From Dallia pectoralis (lineage: Eukaryota; Chordata; Actinopteri; Esociformes; Umbridae): a stretch of DNA of 64,000 bases. The DNA lies in the NCBI GenBank assembly GCA_029465975.1, contig CM055753.1, forward strand, positions 3,631,795 to 3,695,794. The letters run 5' to 3'. Of this stretch, positions 38,001 through 47,748 are shown in pieces (the stretch's first letter is position 1; the number at the start of each line of letters is the position of its first letter). The translations under genes and the position numbers were made by a program. The notes under the pieces are model-generated. The model saw only the letters and a program-made list of their open reading frames with translations, did no database searches and was not told where the DNA came from.

Positions 38001-41000
38001 GTGTTAAAATAATAACTGATAATCCACCACATAATCAATGTGTCTGCCACCCTAAAGTAAACAAACAAGCAGTGTTAAAATAATAACTGATAATCCACCA
38101 CATAATCAATGTGTTTCCCACCCTAAAGTAAACAAACAAGCAGTGTTAAAAATAATAACTGATAATCCCCACATAATCAATGTGTCTGCCACCCTAAAGT
38201 AAACAAATAAGCAGTGTTAAAAATAATAACTGATAATCCCCACATAATCAATGTGTCTCCCACCCTAAAGTAAACAAACAAGCAGTGTTAAAATAATAAC
38301 TGATAATCCACCACATAATCAATGTGTTTCCCACCCTAAAGTAAACAAACAAGCAGTGTTAAAATAATAACTGATAATTCACCACATAATCAATGTGTCT
38401 CCCACCCTAAAGTAAACAAATAAGCAGTGTTAAAATAATAACTGATAATTCACCACATAATCAATGTGTCTCCCACCCTAAAGTAAACAAATAAGCAGTG
38501 TTAAAAATAAAACGTGCCTGATGCACGTCATTTAAAGAAAGAAAACACATTGATTTTCCATTTTGGCTATGCAGTAAAAATGCCAATTGTGTCCGTCCCA
38601 GTATATTCATACATAAAATAAGGCTTAGCTTCTTTTCAATATACCTCGGCTGGTCAAGTCTTGTATGTTTTTGTATTGTTACAGACATGGCGTTCTCCGT
38701 CTGTGTAGCGGGGGGGGAGGTGGTACCTTAGTGGTGGCGATGCTGTTCACAAAGCTGATCTGCTGGAATCCCTTCTCGCTCATGGTGAGACACACCTCCC
38801 AGCGCTCGTTGACGGACTCGTTGACCACCTTCAGGGCCACGCCCACCTCATCCACCTTGTCCTTCACATACAGGTCCACGTAGCTGCGGAACCCGTTAAC
38901 CTGGGAGGACAGAAGGTTGGGAAAAGTTCACTCCCAGGGTCTCCAACACTTCAGCGTTACATGCTATGTCCGGCTAGATGGAGAAAGACTTACGGGGAGC
39001 TTCTTTCCGTTCAGCATGACCCTGACGCCTTTGCAGGAACCAGCGATGTCGTAGGCCCTCCTGGTGAGCAGGGCCATGATGTCCTTGTCCAGCTTCTCCA
39101 TCTTGAACTTGGACAGGTCCGGCTGGAAGGTCACACATGTGAAATCCTCCCCCTCAAAGAACTTGATCTTGGGCTCGCTTGTCTTGGACATGTTGTTCTG
39201 CCACGTCTACAGAAGGTGAGAGGGGAAGACATTCTTCACATGTCAGGGAAAACAGAAATTAACTCCAGGGTGTATTCTGAAATTCCTATAACATCACGGA
39301 GATATGATGAGTTAATGAAAAGCCTGTTTAAAAACAGTTTGAAATCATTCATTTGGTAATCATTCCTGTGATATACAGCTACAGGACCACATCTAATAAC
39401 AATATCTAATTTAAGGAAAATAATGTACATCCCACCAAAATCACCTCATCAGTGTCGACACCTGAGGCCATATCCAACAGTAAAAATAGACTCCCCCATA
39501 CAAGCTACACCCAAGAAAACACCAAGAGGTTTCCAACTGTTTTAACACCGCTCACTGTTTCCTTTCTGACTGACTGAACTGATGTCATCCACGCTCGCCA
39601 TTCGCCTGGTACCTGTGTGAAGCTGTGTTTGTACTCACTGGCTCACCTATCACCTGGTGCGTACATGTGTGAAGCTGTGTTTGTACTCACTGGCTCACCT
39701 ATCACCTGGTGCGTACCTGTGTGAAGCTGTGTTTGTACTCACTGGCTCACCTATCACCTGGTGCGTACCTGTGTGAAGCTGTGTTTGTACTCACTGGCTC
39801 ACCTATCACCTGGTGCGTACATGTGTGAAGCTGTGTTTGTACTCACTGGCTCACCTATCACCTGGTTCATACCTGTGTGAAGCTGTGTTTGTACTCACTG
39901 GCTCACCTATCACCTGGTGCGTACATGTGTGAAGCTGTGTTTGTACTCACTGGCTCACCTATCACCTGGTTCATACCTGTGTGAAGCTGTGTTTGTACTC
40001 ACTGGCTCACCTATCACCTGGTGCGTACCTGTGTGAAGCTGTGTTTGTACTCACTGGCTCACCTATCACCTGGTGCATACCTGTGTGAAGCTGTGTTTGT
40101 ACTCACTGGCTCACCTATCACCTGGTGCGTACCTGTTTGAAGCTGTGTTTGTACTCTTTGCAGGCGGTTTCCACAGTGAACTTTGTGCTGAAGATGTTGC
40201 AGAGTTTAGCACCGTAGCCATTCCTTCCACCTAGACAGAAAGCAATAAAGAGACATGTTAAATGGTGTAGTCATCCTAAATATATGTGTGTATGCTGTGT
40301 TTTCATATGTGGAGAAATAGTCCTTAGATAAACTGTCACACCAGTGATGTGTTACTAAACACAAATAAAAACTATTGAGATGAGATAAAAACGCTTTCTA
40401 ATCAACACCGAATTAATCGGCGTTTCCTTCAAAATGACGTAATCACCTGTGACTTTCTTCTGGTCATCGTCATAGTTACTGGAGGTGAGAAGGTGCCCAA
40501 AGATTAAAGCTGGGACGTACATCTTCTCATCTTTGTGCTCCACCACAGGGATTCCTTTGCCATTGTTCCAGATGGTGATGGTGTTGGAATCACTGAAGGA
40601 GGGTGATGAGATAAACAATAAAGGTCAAAGTTCACAGGCGAGACAGAGTCATCATGGCCCTACTTCATCAGTTGGACTTAGCTTCAGTCATCCTTACGTG
40701 CTAATTTCCATTCAGTTCAATAATCCTCAAACATGCAGATCAGTTTGACAAGCAAACAACCTTTTGCCAGAAGGCTTTTCTCTCCAGTGGATTTTGAGCT
40801 ATAACTTTAAAAATACTGTGCAGCAATGTAGACCAACTTCAACTTGTCATGATGTAAGCTCTGGTAAGGTACTCAAACATGATATAAACCAATATCAATC
40901 CTAAACCTTGAGAGAGGAGAGAATAAAAGGATGATAGACACAGAGAAACAGAGCCTAACATAATATGATGTCAGAGTATAAGGGAGCAATATTAATATGC

Positions 41001-44000
41001 TGCAGGGAAAACACAGACAGTCACTCTGAAGGACACTCAGTTTATGGATGCCGTGTCAAATATGAGAGAATGTAAAATGAGCTCCCAGAGATACAACAGT
41101 CACTCTATCACCCTGTCACTCTCTCTCCTCCATATCACCCTGTCACTCTCTCCTCCACATATCACCCTGTCACTCTCTCCTCCACATATCACCCTGTCAC
41201 TCTCTCCTCCACACATCACCCTGTCACTCTCACCTCCACACATCACCCTGTCACTCTCTTCTCCACACATCACCCTGTCACTCTCTTCTCCACACATCAC
41301 CCTGTCACTTTCTCCTCCACATATCACCCTGTCACTCTCTCCTCCACACATCACCCTGTCACTCTCCTCCATATCACCCTGTCACTCTCTCCTCCACACA
41401 TCACCCTGTCACTCTCTCCTCCACACATCACCCTGTCACTCTCTTCTCCACACATCACCCTGTCACTTTCTCCTCCACATATCACCCTGTCACAACAATC
41501 TCTAAACTTGATTTTTCATTTCTTAGAACTCATTTTAATGTGGTTGAGTTAGCTTGGTTTCGACACCGTAAACCCAGCTTCAATGCATTCTGGGAAGTGT
41601 AGTGAAGCCCTCATATTCACAGTCATTTGAGGGCTCCCATGCCGAAGGATGAAGTGTGCAGCGTATTGGTGAAAGGGGCGGTACTGAAGTCATCTGACAT
41701 TTCCAACACGACAGACAACTGAAATGTGTCAACTCTTACTCCTGTTTTGTCCTAAGCAGTTATTCTAAGCAGTGTACACACTACACAGCAGGGCTTCTGG
41801 GCTCAAAATAGACTGTACCTATTGTTGACAATGATTGATGATTGACAACAGCTTACTGTGTACTCACGGATCAATGGAGATCTTGATGGTAGTCATGTAC
41901 TTATCCCTCTGTTTGTTGTCTGCTGCATTGACTGTGGATTAGAGAGGAGCACGTCTAAATGAAACGCAGACCGCAGGGATTCAACGAAGCAGATATCATC
42001 TAAATTGAAAATATATTCGGTACTCGCATTTTCAGTCAGAACAAAGACATGACGCCTGGCCAATGAAATCCCAGACAACAACGTTTTTCATGTCAGTCAA
42101 ATCTCCTCTGTTAGTGTGTAATTCCAGAGACAGTGTGGGTACGGCTCAACTCCCTGCTATCATTACGGCATCGTAATCCTCAACAGCAAACAGCTTAACT
42201 AATACATTGTGCAGAGACCTCGAATGCAGACTTCTCACATCCACACTCCTCCTCAAAATGAAATAGACCTCCCCATCCAATTTGTTTTGAGTAGGTGGCT
42301 AGGAAAGGACACAAGAACCATGCAACATATCTTCCCCATAGTCCTCCATTCAGAACGACAGATTTCCTTTAGATCGCTCAATTATAAAGCAATGTCAGGA
42401 GTGCGAGGTGAGCAACTAAATACGCAGCAATGCACCCACTTGTACCTTTTGAGTAAGTGCAATAACAGGGCTTTTTGTAATACATAAGTTGACTATAGTT
42501 GTGTTTTACAACAAATGCATTAGATTTCACTGTAATAGTTGCATACTGTCCATTTGTACAACAATTTTAATGTACACCTGTCTGGCTACTACAGATGTGA
42601 ACAAGCTGGTAGTTATATCAAAAACAATTACTGTTTACAGACAGACAATGTCAAGGATGACGGCCTCGTGACTGAGAATATTTGCCTATTTTAACACAAC
42701 ACAGCACATTTCCTTTCTGTGGTCGGCCTGCAGAAATTGACAAACTGTCTACTTATTCTTATTTGCAGCAGAGGTCATTTTAATCATATACAGTAGATAG
42801 ACTGAATCGAAAGAAAGCCTTCGGTTAATATTGTTAACAGAGTGTGGTTTCAGAGACGTGCAAATTATCACAACATTTCTCTCTCACACATTGTGGTAAC
42901 GACACCCTTTTTAAGCAGGTTGTCAGCCTCTGGCTTTAAAAGCGGCATTTATTTTCCAATCACCATTGGATTTCAAGGAGAATTGAAATGTAGGCTTGTA
43001 ATCTACTTTGAAGATCTACAATCAATCTAGGAAGCCAGTTACATAGCTAACAAGTTGGATGTCCTTTTGCAAATGGCCTCAATATAAACATGGTGGGATT
43101 ATAAGAAGAGAGAAGGCAAGAGAGGACAAATTATTTAAACCGGCCTGGAGCAGGGAGGTTAATTACAAGCAAGGCACCGCTAAAATACATCAATGTGAGC
43201 CTGGGGTGGCCCGGCAGTCTTGGCCGCTGCCCCTAATTAAATAATATACCCCGCTGCCTCTGATGCACATATACTCCGCTGCCTCTGATGCACATATACT
43301 CCGCTGCCTCTGATGCACATATACTCCGCTGCCTCTGATGCACATATACGCCGCTGCCTCTGATGCACATATACTCCGCTGTCTCTGATGCACATATACT
43401 CCGCTGCCTCTGATGCACATATACGCCGCTCCCTCTGATGCACATATACACCGCTGCCTTTACTGCACATATACGCCGCTGCCTCTACTGCACATATACG
43501 CCGATGCCTCTGATGCACATACGCTGCTGCCTCGGATGCACATATACTCCGCTGCCTCTGATGCACATATACTCCGCTGCCTCTGATGCACATATACTCC
43601 GCTGCCTCTGATGCACATATACGCCGCTGCCTCTACTGCACATATACTCCGATGCCTCTGATGCACATACGCTGCTGCCTCGGATGCACATATACTCCGC
43701 TGCCTCTGATGCACATATACTCCGCTGCCTCTACTGCACATATACGCTGCTCCCTCTGATGCACATATACACCGCTGCATTTACTGCACATATACGCCGC
43801 TGCCTCTACTGCACATATACGCCACTGCCTCTACTGCACATATACTCCGAAGCCTCTGATGCACATACGCTGCTGCCTCGGATGCACATACTCCGCTGCC
43901 TCTACTGCACATATACTCCGCTGCCTCTACTGCACATATACTCCGCTGCCTCTACTGCACATATACTCCGCTGCCTCTACTGCACATATACGCCGATGCC

Positions 44001-46344
44001 TCTAACGCACATATACAAAAATAATAAAGCATGAAAATGCACAAAACAAAAAAACAATACATTCAATGCGTTATAAACACCCAAAAGGAATGTAGCCTAG
44101 GACAGACAGTGAAGAAATGCACCAAAGTTTCTCATAATCTAAGATGTAGCCTTCAGTCAGAAGATATTGTTTCCTTCTCTGATTTGGTTGCTATGTTTGT
44201 TCTATAAGCATTTCTATAATTTTTCTTTAGGAATAAGCATTTAATTTAGCTCATTTATTCTTTGGTTAGTACTGACACCCTTGAATCTTTAAAAAAAAAG
44301 AGATAAATGGTCTTACCAAGAATTTCATCAAAGATTTTGTATAAGCCAGGAACATAAGTGATTTCTCGTAGATTCATCCCAAGGTCTTCATCAAAAACCC
44401 ACATTTGCTGGAAAGGATCAAATAGACATGTATTTTAACCAAACCATGTACTGTACATAGACCACAAACAAAAAGTGAACTGGCAAATAGGTCACGTTTG
44501 TCTGTTATATCAGGTGTTTGCTTGTCAGATCTAGATATCAAAAAACGGGTGTTGTGGTTACAAAAGTGTCTGGGCACAGTAGGCACACAATAACCCACTA
44601 ATTTCTGCAGTACATTGTTATTATTATATTATATGCACAGTATTATTCTGCAGGAAAACATTATGCACCCCACTGACCAAATAGACATGAGTCATGACCT
44701 ACCTGAGTGACAGGCTCCACAGAGCCAATGTAGGTGTCTGGTCTCAGAAGGATGTGCTCTAGCTGGGTCTTCTTTTGGTACACCCGCTCCACGGACAACT
44801 TATCCCCCTTCTTCTTGGCACCACCGCCTCCTCCCTCCGCCTTGCCCCCGTCACCCCTTCCATTAGCCGCTGCTGCTGCGGCCGCTGCCTCCTCCTCCCT
44901 CTTTTTGGCAGCATTCTTCTTATCAAAGAGGGTCTGGTATTAGACACATGTACACAGCTTAGTTAAAAGAAGACACTATGATGTATTGAAGGTGTGTATC
45001 TGCAGACACAGGCATCTGACTAAGTCGCCTGGAAGGTTAACTTTTTAAGACAATTGATCTTAAGTGCACGAGCCTTGGTTACCTATGAAAAACGTGGGAT
45101 TGGACATAGGACAAGTGTTTGTTCCAAAACAGAAAGATAGCACACGATACAGGTCAAGAGCACAATTTAAACAGCGCCCTTGAAAATTAAATATATGTTG
45201 TCATAAACAGTTAACACAAATTACACTGTGCAATAACAATGAGTTTAACTCAATCACATTCCATAGTCACCTGTGGACCTGTACACCAGTTTCCTAATTC
45301 CTCATTTAAATGTATATAAGCAAAATACCCTCACCATACACATTATCAAGTTTGCAACAAATTACATTACGATTCACCATCATTCATGGCAATATATCTA
45401 ACATCCAAAACATGACAATTTCCCTCACATGATAGTCTACCATTTTAAGGGATCTGCTTACATAGTAAAATAAAATAATTTAAAATATATGACGTCATCT
45501 TTAGGTTTTTAAAAACGGAGTCAGCTCTCCATACAATCGTTCTGTTCATGACTATAAGTGATGAGGACAGGTAATCGAACGAACCCAACCTATGACTGGC
45601 ACGTTATCTCCAATGGCTAAATTTCCATCAATGAAAGGCATCCAATCATGCATAATTTTTCTAAACAGAATATGGCTACACAACCGGCAGATAGGACCTC
45701 CGCCTTAAATGCTCAAGATGCACAGAACAACCCGGCGTGACCTCGCGTCTCCCGTACAGCCAGCTGCTCCATTGTCTATATTCAGTGTGCCAGTCGGGTG
45801 ACAAACTAACTATGCTGCTGCCTCTTCCAGCTGGCAAAATGTCGTGAAGAAAATATTCGCCCAAATGTTTTGGTTAGCTATGACTAACGTTATGTTTTAC
45901 AGTAAATATTCCATATTTACCGGGGCTACAAGTTAAATATGCAACGTGACTATCAATCACACAGTTGACGTGTATTGCAACAAAGAACTTTTTCTGCCGA
46001 ATTGGTCAACTAGCTCAATCACCAAATGGCCCCATATTGTCAAGATAACAATAAACACTGTACATCTTCTCACGTCGCTGGGCCTCTCTTCCGTGGCGGT
46101 ATTCGCGCTAGGCAACCATAGCAGTGGCCAAATACATATACATGTTGGTTCATAGTATATTATGCGCATGTTAAGCGGGCGGCACTAGCTATAGCCGTTA
46201 GCCAGTTAGCATCATCACTGGCCGTTTTAGAATGTCTGTGGAATTAAGTCGCTCGTGCATCCTGACCAACGCACGCGACACAGTAACAATACAGCAACTT
46301 ACCACCCAGGTAAGACCCCCGCTCCCAGCTGCGCCGTTGGACAT
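19669..46344 (-). CDS. top2b: DNA topoisomerase II beta (35 coding exons)
   Basis: ATP-dependent type IIA topoisomerase that passes one duplex through a transient double-strand break; nuclear, active in transcription of differentiated cells. Coding exons, 5' to 3': 46344-46303, 44933-44703, 44407-44317, 41931-41868, 40592-40447, 40230-40133, 39206-38994, 38900-38727, 37313-37212, 37073-36936, 36083-35945, 35775-35618, 35529-35404, 33550-33440, 31879-31774, 31563-31454, 31340-31248, 29669-29555, 29356-29235, 29124-28976, 28862-28631, 27912-27778, 27417-27217, 27009-26814, 26727-26636, 26538-26383, 25679-25596, 25180-24983, 24465-24297, 24097-23936, 22581-22276, 22146-22057, 21888-21745, 20063-19963, 19869-19669. 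All borders are GT-AG, every phase joins, and the sum is 4,995 nt: 1,664 residues plus TAG (human about 1,620). The start MSNGAAGSGGLTWV and the tail KKEVKYFAES...MFN identify beta rather than alpha. Confidence 0.97.
20540..21744. repeat. 35/36-bp minisatellite in TOP2B intron 33, abutting the donor
   Basis: Two related AT-rich units: a 36-bp type with TTGTTTTCTGATATTATATT and a 35-bp type with TTTGGTTTTTGACATATTGT, both flanked by GGTCACCATTGATATT. The 35-bp type forms a homogeneous middle block (about 21040-21510), and the 36-bp type dominates both sides. The array reaches to within 2-3 bases of the exon 33 donor at 21744. Confidence 0.95.
22920..23935. repeat. 26-bp minisatellite in TOP2B intron 30, abutting the donor
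   Basis: About 39 units of 26 bp containing GACATATCCCAGGTGATTAG. Variants are GTGATT/GTAATT and TTCATT/TTCTTT. On the minus strand the first intron bases GTACTAATCATCTGGG match the unit's GAACTAATCACCTGGG, so the array begins exactly at the exon 30 border. Confidence 0.96.
25711..26351. repeat. 34-bp minisatellite in TOP2B intron 26, about 19 copies
   Basis: Very homogeneous 34-bp units containing GTGCTAGTATCCATCTGACA and GGTCTATAAGGACG; rare variants are CCACC for CCATC and one GAGC. The array fills the intron to about 31 bp from both exons. Confidence 0.97.
27440..27680. repeat. GA-rich low-complexity array in TOP2B intron 22
   Basis: Degenerate units of GATGGAGAGATGTAGAGAGA with variable G runs. 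On the minus strand this is an extended pyrimidine-rich region just upstream of the exon 23 acceptor (27418-27419). Confidence 0.9.
28101..28640. repeat. 58-bp minisatellite duplicating the exon 21 splice donor
   Basis: Nine intronic units at exact 58-bp spacing (unit starts 28101 to 28565) plus the exonic copy at 28623. On the minus strand each unit repeats CAGGAACCTCTGCCCATG from the end of exon 21, then the donor GTAACACC. Read past the true donor, the frame meets TAA after eight codons. The most distal unit has its 29-bp spacer (28128-28156) inverted. Confidence 0.96.
29750..30118. repeat. 18/19-bp minisatellite in TOP2B intron 17, about 20 copies
   Basis: Units GTCTACGGTCTCACCGGC (18 bp) and GTCTACGGTCTCAACCGGC (19 bp). 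After about 29965 all units are 19 bp with ACGCTCTC instead of ACGGTCTC, so a new variant has expanded at one end. Confidence 0.96.
30742..31275. repeat. 47-bp minisatellite duplicating the exon 17 splice donor
   Basis: Ten intronic units at exact 47-bp spacing plus the exonic copy. On the minus strand each unit repeats AGGATGCATGGTCTGCCAG then AG and the donor GTGAGC. The intronic copies are therefore identical to the true junction at 31248/31247 over exon end and donor. 47 is not a multiple of 3, so use of a distal copy would shift the frame. Confidence 0.97.
32129..33232. mobile_element. hAT-family DNA transposon, internally degraded
   Basis: Terminal inverted repeats TAGGGATGCACCGAA at the left and TTTCGGTGCATCCCTA at the right are flanked by a perfect 8-bp target duplication ATATTATA (32121-32128 and 33233-33240), the hallmark of hAT transposition. 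The interior keeps a fragment of a BED/hAT-type transposase on the + strand (LHFIATVLDPRYKDHYLDAE at about 32265-32330, then KTRLSALDEG and LSDMFSEILQESAS). It is interrupted by another element. No full transposase remains. It lies in TOP2B intron 14. Confidence 0.9.
32541..33097. mobile_element. Nested non-autonomous element inside the hAT copy
   Basis: Starts GGGCGTCGGTTTAG and ends with the imperfect reverse complement (CCAAACCTACGCCC). Subterminal GACATGTCCCCAA and GATGTCCCCACC also mirror each other. It is about 557 bp, has no coding capacity, and cuts the hAT transposase fragment after QESAS. The flanks TGCCTCACAT and TGGCTCATAT are similar and may be a decayed target duplication. Family not identified. 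Confidence 0.6.
33693..33777. mobile_element. Tc1-type MITE (paired inverted repeats)
   Basis: ACACCAGTCAAACGTTTG on the left and CACTTTTGACTGGTGT on the right are inverted repeats separated by about 35 bp. TA-rich TATATA flanks both sides. The ACACCAGTCAAA terminus is characteristic of Tc1/mariner-derived MITEs in fish. It is about 70-85 bp and non-coding, in TOP2B intron 13. Confidence 0.7.
34061..34680. repeat. 10-bp repeat with GATC at helical spacing, 62 units
   Basis: Sixty-two consecutive 10-bp units without one insertion or deletion, such as CAGGGGGATC, TAGGGGGATC, CAGGGAGATC and CAGAGAGCCC. Most units carry GATC, so GATC recurs every 10 bp and GGATCC or AGATCT palindromes form at unit joins. 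Longer blocks recur: TAGGGGGTTC at 34261, 34401 and 34581. Plus strand is strongly purine-rich. In TOP2B intron 13. Confidence 0.96.
35042..35075. repeat. Poly(T) tract of about 34 bases
   Basis: Uninterrupted T run in TOP2B intron 13, i.e. poly(A) on the gene's own strand. It could be the tail of an old retroposed element, but I recognise no SINE next to it. Confidence 0.85.
36236..36760. repeat. 8/16-bp compound repeat in TOP2B intron 10
   Basis: Blocks CTAGGCATAAAGGTTT, CTAGGCATCTTGGCTT and CTAGTTAT follow each other in variable order. All contain CTAG-type cores. It occupies most of the 851-bp intron. Confidence 0.92.
37314..38512. repeat. About 71-bp minisatellite duplicating the exon 9 splice acceptor
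   Basis: About 16 intronic units. On the minus strand each repeats the acceptor TTTACTTTAG and then about 30 bases of exon 9 (GGTGGCAGACACATTGATTA, then TGTGGTGGAT, with GGTGGGAGA or GGTGGGAAA variants). Intronic units then continue TATCAGTTATTATTTTAA, which puts an in-frame TAA after the copied codons. One unit near 37550 has an extra 25-bp duplication. Confidence 0.96.
39606..40132. repeat. 52-bp minisatellite duplicating the exon 6 splice donor
   Basis: Ten intronic units at exact 52-bp spacing plus the exonic copy. On the minus strand each repeats GAGTACAAACACAGCTTCAC then ACAG and the donor GTACGC. The true exon ends TTCAAACAG; the copies have TTCACACAG. Reading through the real donor gives GTACGCACCAGGTGA, an immediate in-frame stop. 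Confidence 0.96.
41105..41492. repeat. 27-bp pyrimidine-rich minisatellite in TOP2B intron 4
   Basis: About 14 units containing ATCACCCTGTCACTCTCTCC and TCCACAC/TCCACAT. Several are shortened by a few bases. A C/T-rich plus strand against a purine-rich minus strand could favour triplex structures. Confidence 0.93.
41932..43246 (-). other. TOP2B intron 3, complex sequence, no gene seen
   Basis: Upstream of the exon 4 acceptor. Several short frames of 60-90 codons are present, none resembling a known protein. No RNA gene or clear transposon is seen. Confidence 0.5.
43247..44015. repeat. 25-bp minisatellite in TOP2B intron 3, about 31 copies
   Basis: Units CTGCCTCTGATGCACATATA plus CTCCG or CGCCG. 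A second type has CTCTACTGCACATATA, and a 22-bp type has GATGCACATACGCTGCTG. Types alternate in blocks. Frames on both strands are repeat artefacts. Confidence 0.95.
44934..46302 (-). other. TOP2B intron 1, no gene or array seen
   Basis: Complex AT-rich sequence between the 14-codon first coding exon and exon 2. It contains no minisatellite, unlike many other introns of this gene. Confidence 0.55.
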
Positions 46345-46870
46345 CTTCCTTTTGTGTTTCCCGAAATGTTCGCGATGCTATTTAGCGGATAAAATATGCG
46401 GTCCCGCATACAATACAGTCCATAAACTCAAAATTATATCTCAGTTAATGGACTCCATTAGGAATTGTTTTTTATTGTAAGTTTCCGTTTTAGTCCAAGT
46501 TGAAAAATGGCTGTCAAAGTTGCTCCAGAGATGAGGGACTGTATCGCGGCTATTGTTAAAATCGACAAGCGGTGGCAGGACTGGCTAGGCCTAAACTCTT
46601 CCACAAAGCATTCGTGCCCACTTGCTAAGATGTATAAATTACTGTACAATATCCAAACGTTAAATATTTAATGTAGTATAAAATGAACTGCAATGGAGTA
46701 TAAATAAAATGGCTTTAAAATACGGTAGTAATTCAATACCAAAAATTTCATTCAAAATAAAAACACCGCCGCCTGCCACCGTCCGGCTCGAGTCGGCGAC
46801 AATCCCGTCCTCGCTTTCCGAGGCGCCGGTACTTCAGCCAATGAAGTAATACGGGAACCAACATGAACTT
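46345..46870 (-). promoter_or_regulatory. Probable TOP2B 5' UTR and promoter
   Basis: The DNA upstream of the TOP2B ATG includes a CpG-rich stretch at about 46765-46840 (CACCGCCGCC, CCGTCCGGCTCGAGTCGGCG, GAGGCGCCGG) followed by a CCAAT box at 46837-46841. This fits a TATA-less housekeeping-type promoter. The transcription start is not determined. Confidence 0.4.
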
Positions 46871-47748
46871 GCAATTTGTAACCGGTAGATGGTGGTAGAA
46901 ACACATCAATTGCACTACCCAAGACATCCATGTAAAATGGAGAATATCAAGACTTTACTAAAATCAATGAATATGAAAAATAACTTGAATATACATTCAA
47001 CGTATTGAAACTAGGACACATTTGTCGTAACATCTAGATTTCAGCATGGTGCTTAATTGTACAACAAAGGAATTCATGAATTCAATGAACATTAACTGAT
47101 AACTGTGCCCGACTTGTCAATGGTTCCATGGAATTTAAGTACAGATTTCAGTTATGCAAGCAACAATTACCCAATCATACAGTCAATTATTGTTGCCTTC
47201 CACAAATGAAAAGTAAAACAAATAAAATGACAGTATGGTGAACACCCTAAAAGAATAAAACATGGGCAATATAAAAAATTATATTGTCAGATTACATGGC
47301 TATCCATCCTGTACACATATCACCAAACTACAGTATTCCTGTTTCATAAGAACCAAGCATCACATTGATATAGTATACCTCTGTGGTTTGCAACCTTTTT
47401 TGGTTACTTTACCACCAGCTGAATTTCGCTTGGTACTGAGTACCCCTGAAGTATTCCCCTTGCGTGCCATTTACCAGTAGGTCTACAGTCTGGATTGTTC
47501 ACAACAACCCCCTGTGGGTTGACTAAGTGACCCCAGGAGTCCTAGTACCCTTGGTTGGGAACCACTGCCATGACTACACACAACTTTAGTGCATTCAAGG
47601 TGGTTATTTTGAGCAAGGCACAGCACAGAACTGCTGATCTACAAATCTTGTACATCCCAAAACAACTTGACATGATTACATAACCAAGAATAATGAATTA
47701 ATAGTGTCTTGCAAAGACTCAATTCAACACACACACACATCTTTATCA
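46871..47748 (-). other. NGLY1-TOP2B intergenic region and NGLY1 3' UTR
   Basis: Only about 1.4 kb separates the NGLY1 stop from the TOP2B start, and both genes are on the minus strand. I could not find a convincing minus-strand AATAAA here, so the NGLY1 transcript end is unknown. Confidence 0.4.
47381..47567. mobile_element. Short hAT-like MITE downstream of NGLY1
   Basis: The left end CTGTGGTTTGCAACC and right end GGTTGGGAACCACTG are imperfect inverted repeats of the CAGTGGTTCCCAACC kind found on hAT-family MITEs. It is about 187 bp, with no coding capacity and no clear target duplication. Confidence 0.6.

Larger units (their letters stand above)
37212..46344 (-). other. TOP2B ATPase (GHKL) and transducer exons 1-9
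   Basis: Residues 1-387. The start codon is at 46344-46342; exon 1 encodes only 14 residues. Exon 2 carries a lineage insertion: eight alanines (A30-A37), then a Gly/Lys-rich stretch before KKKGDKLSVERVYQKKTQLE. The ATP-binding N box VNAADNKQRDK is at about residues 122-132, and the nucleotide-binding loop GGRNGYGAK at about 192-200. The conserved block GGRHIDYVVDQIV opens exon 9 at 37313. ATP binding dimerises this region and closes the entry gate; this is known for the family. Confidence 0.93.

Noticed and set aside
19669..46344. Topoisomerase as TOP2A
   Set aside because: The KEVKYFAES...MFN tail, the GGLTWV start and the neighbours fit TOP2B; TOP2A ends differently (KYLEESDEDDLF).
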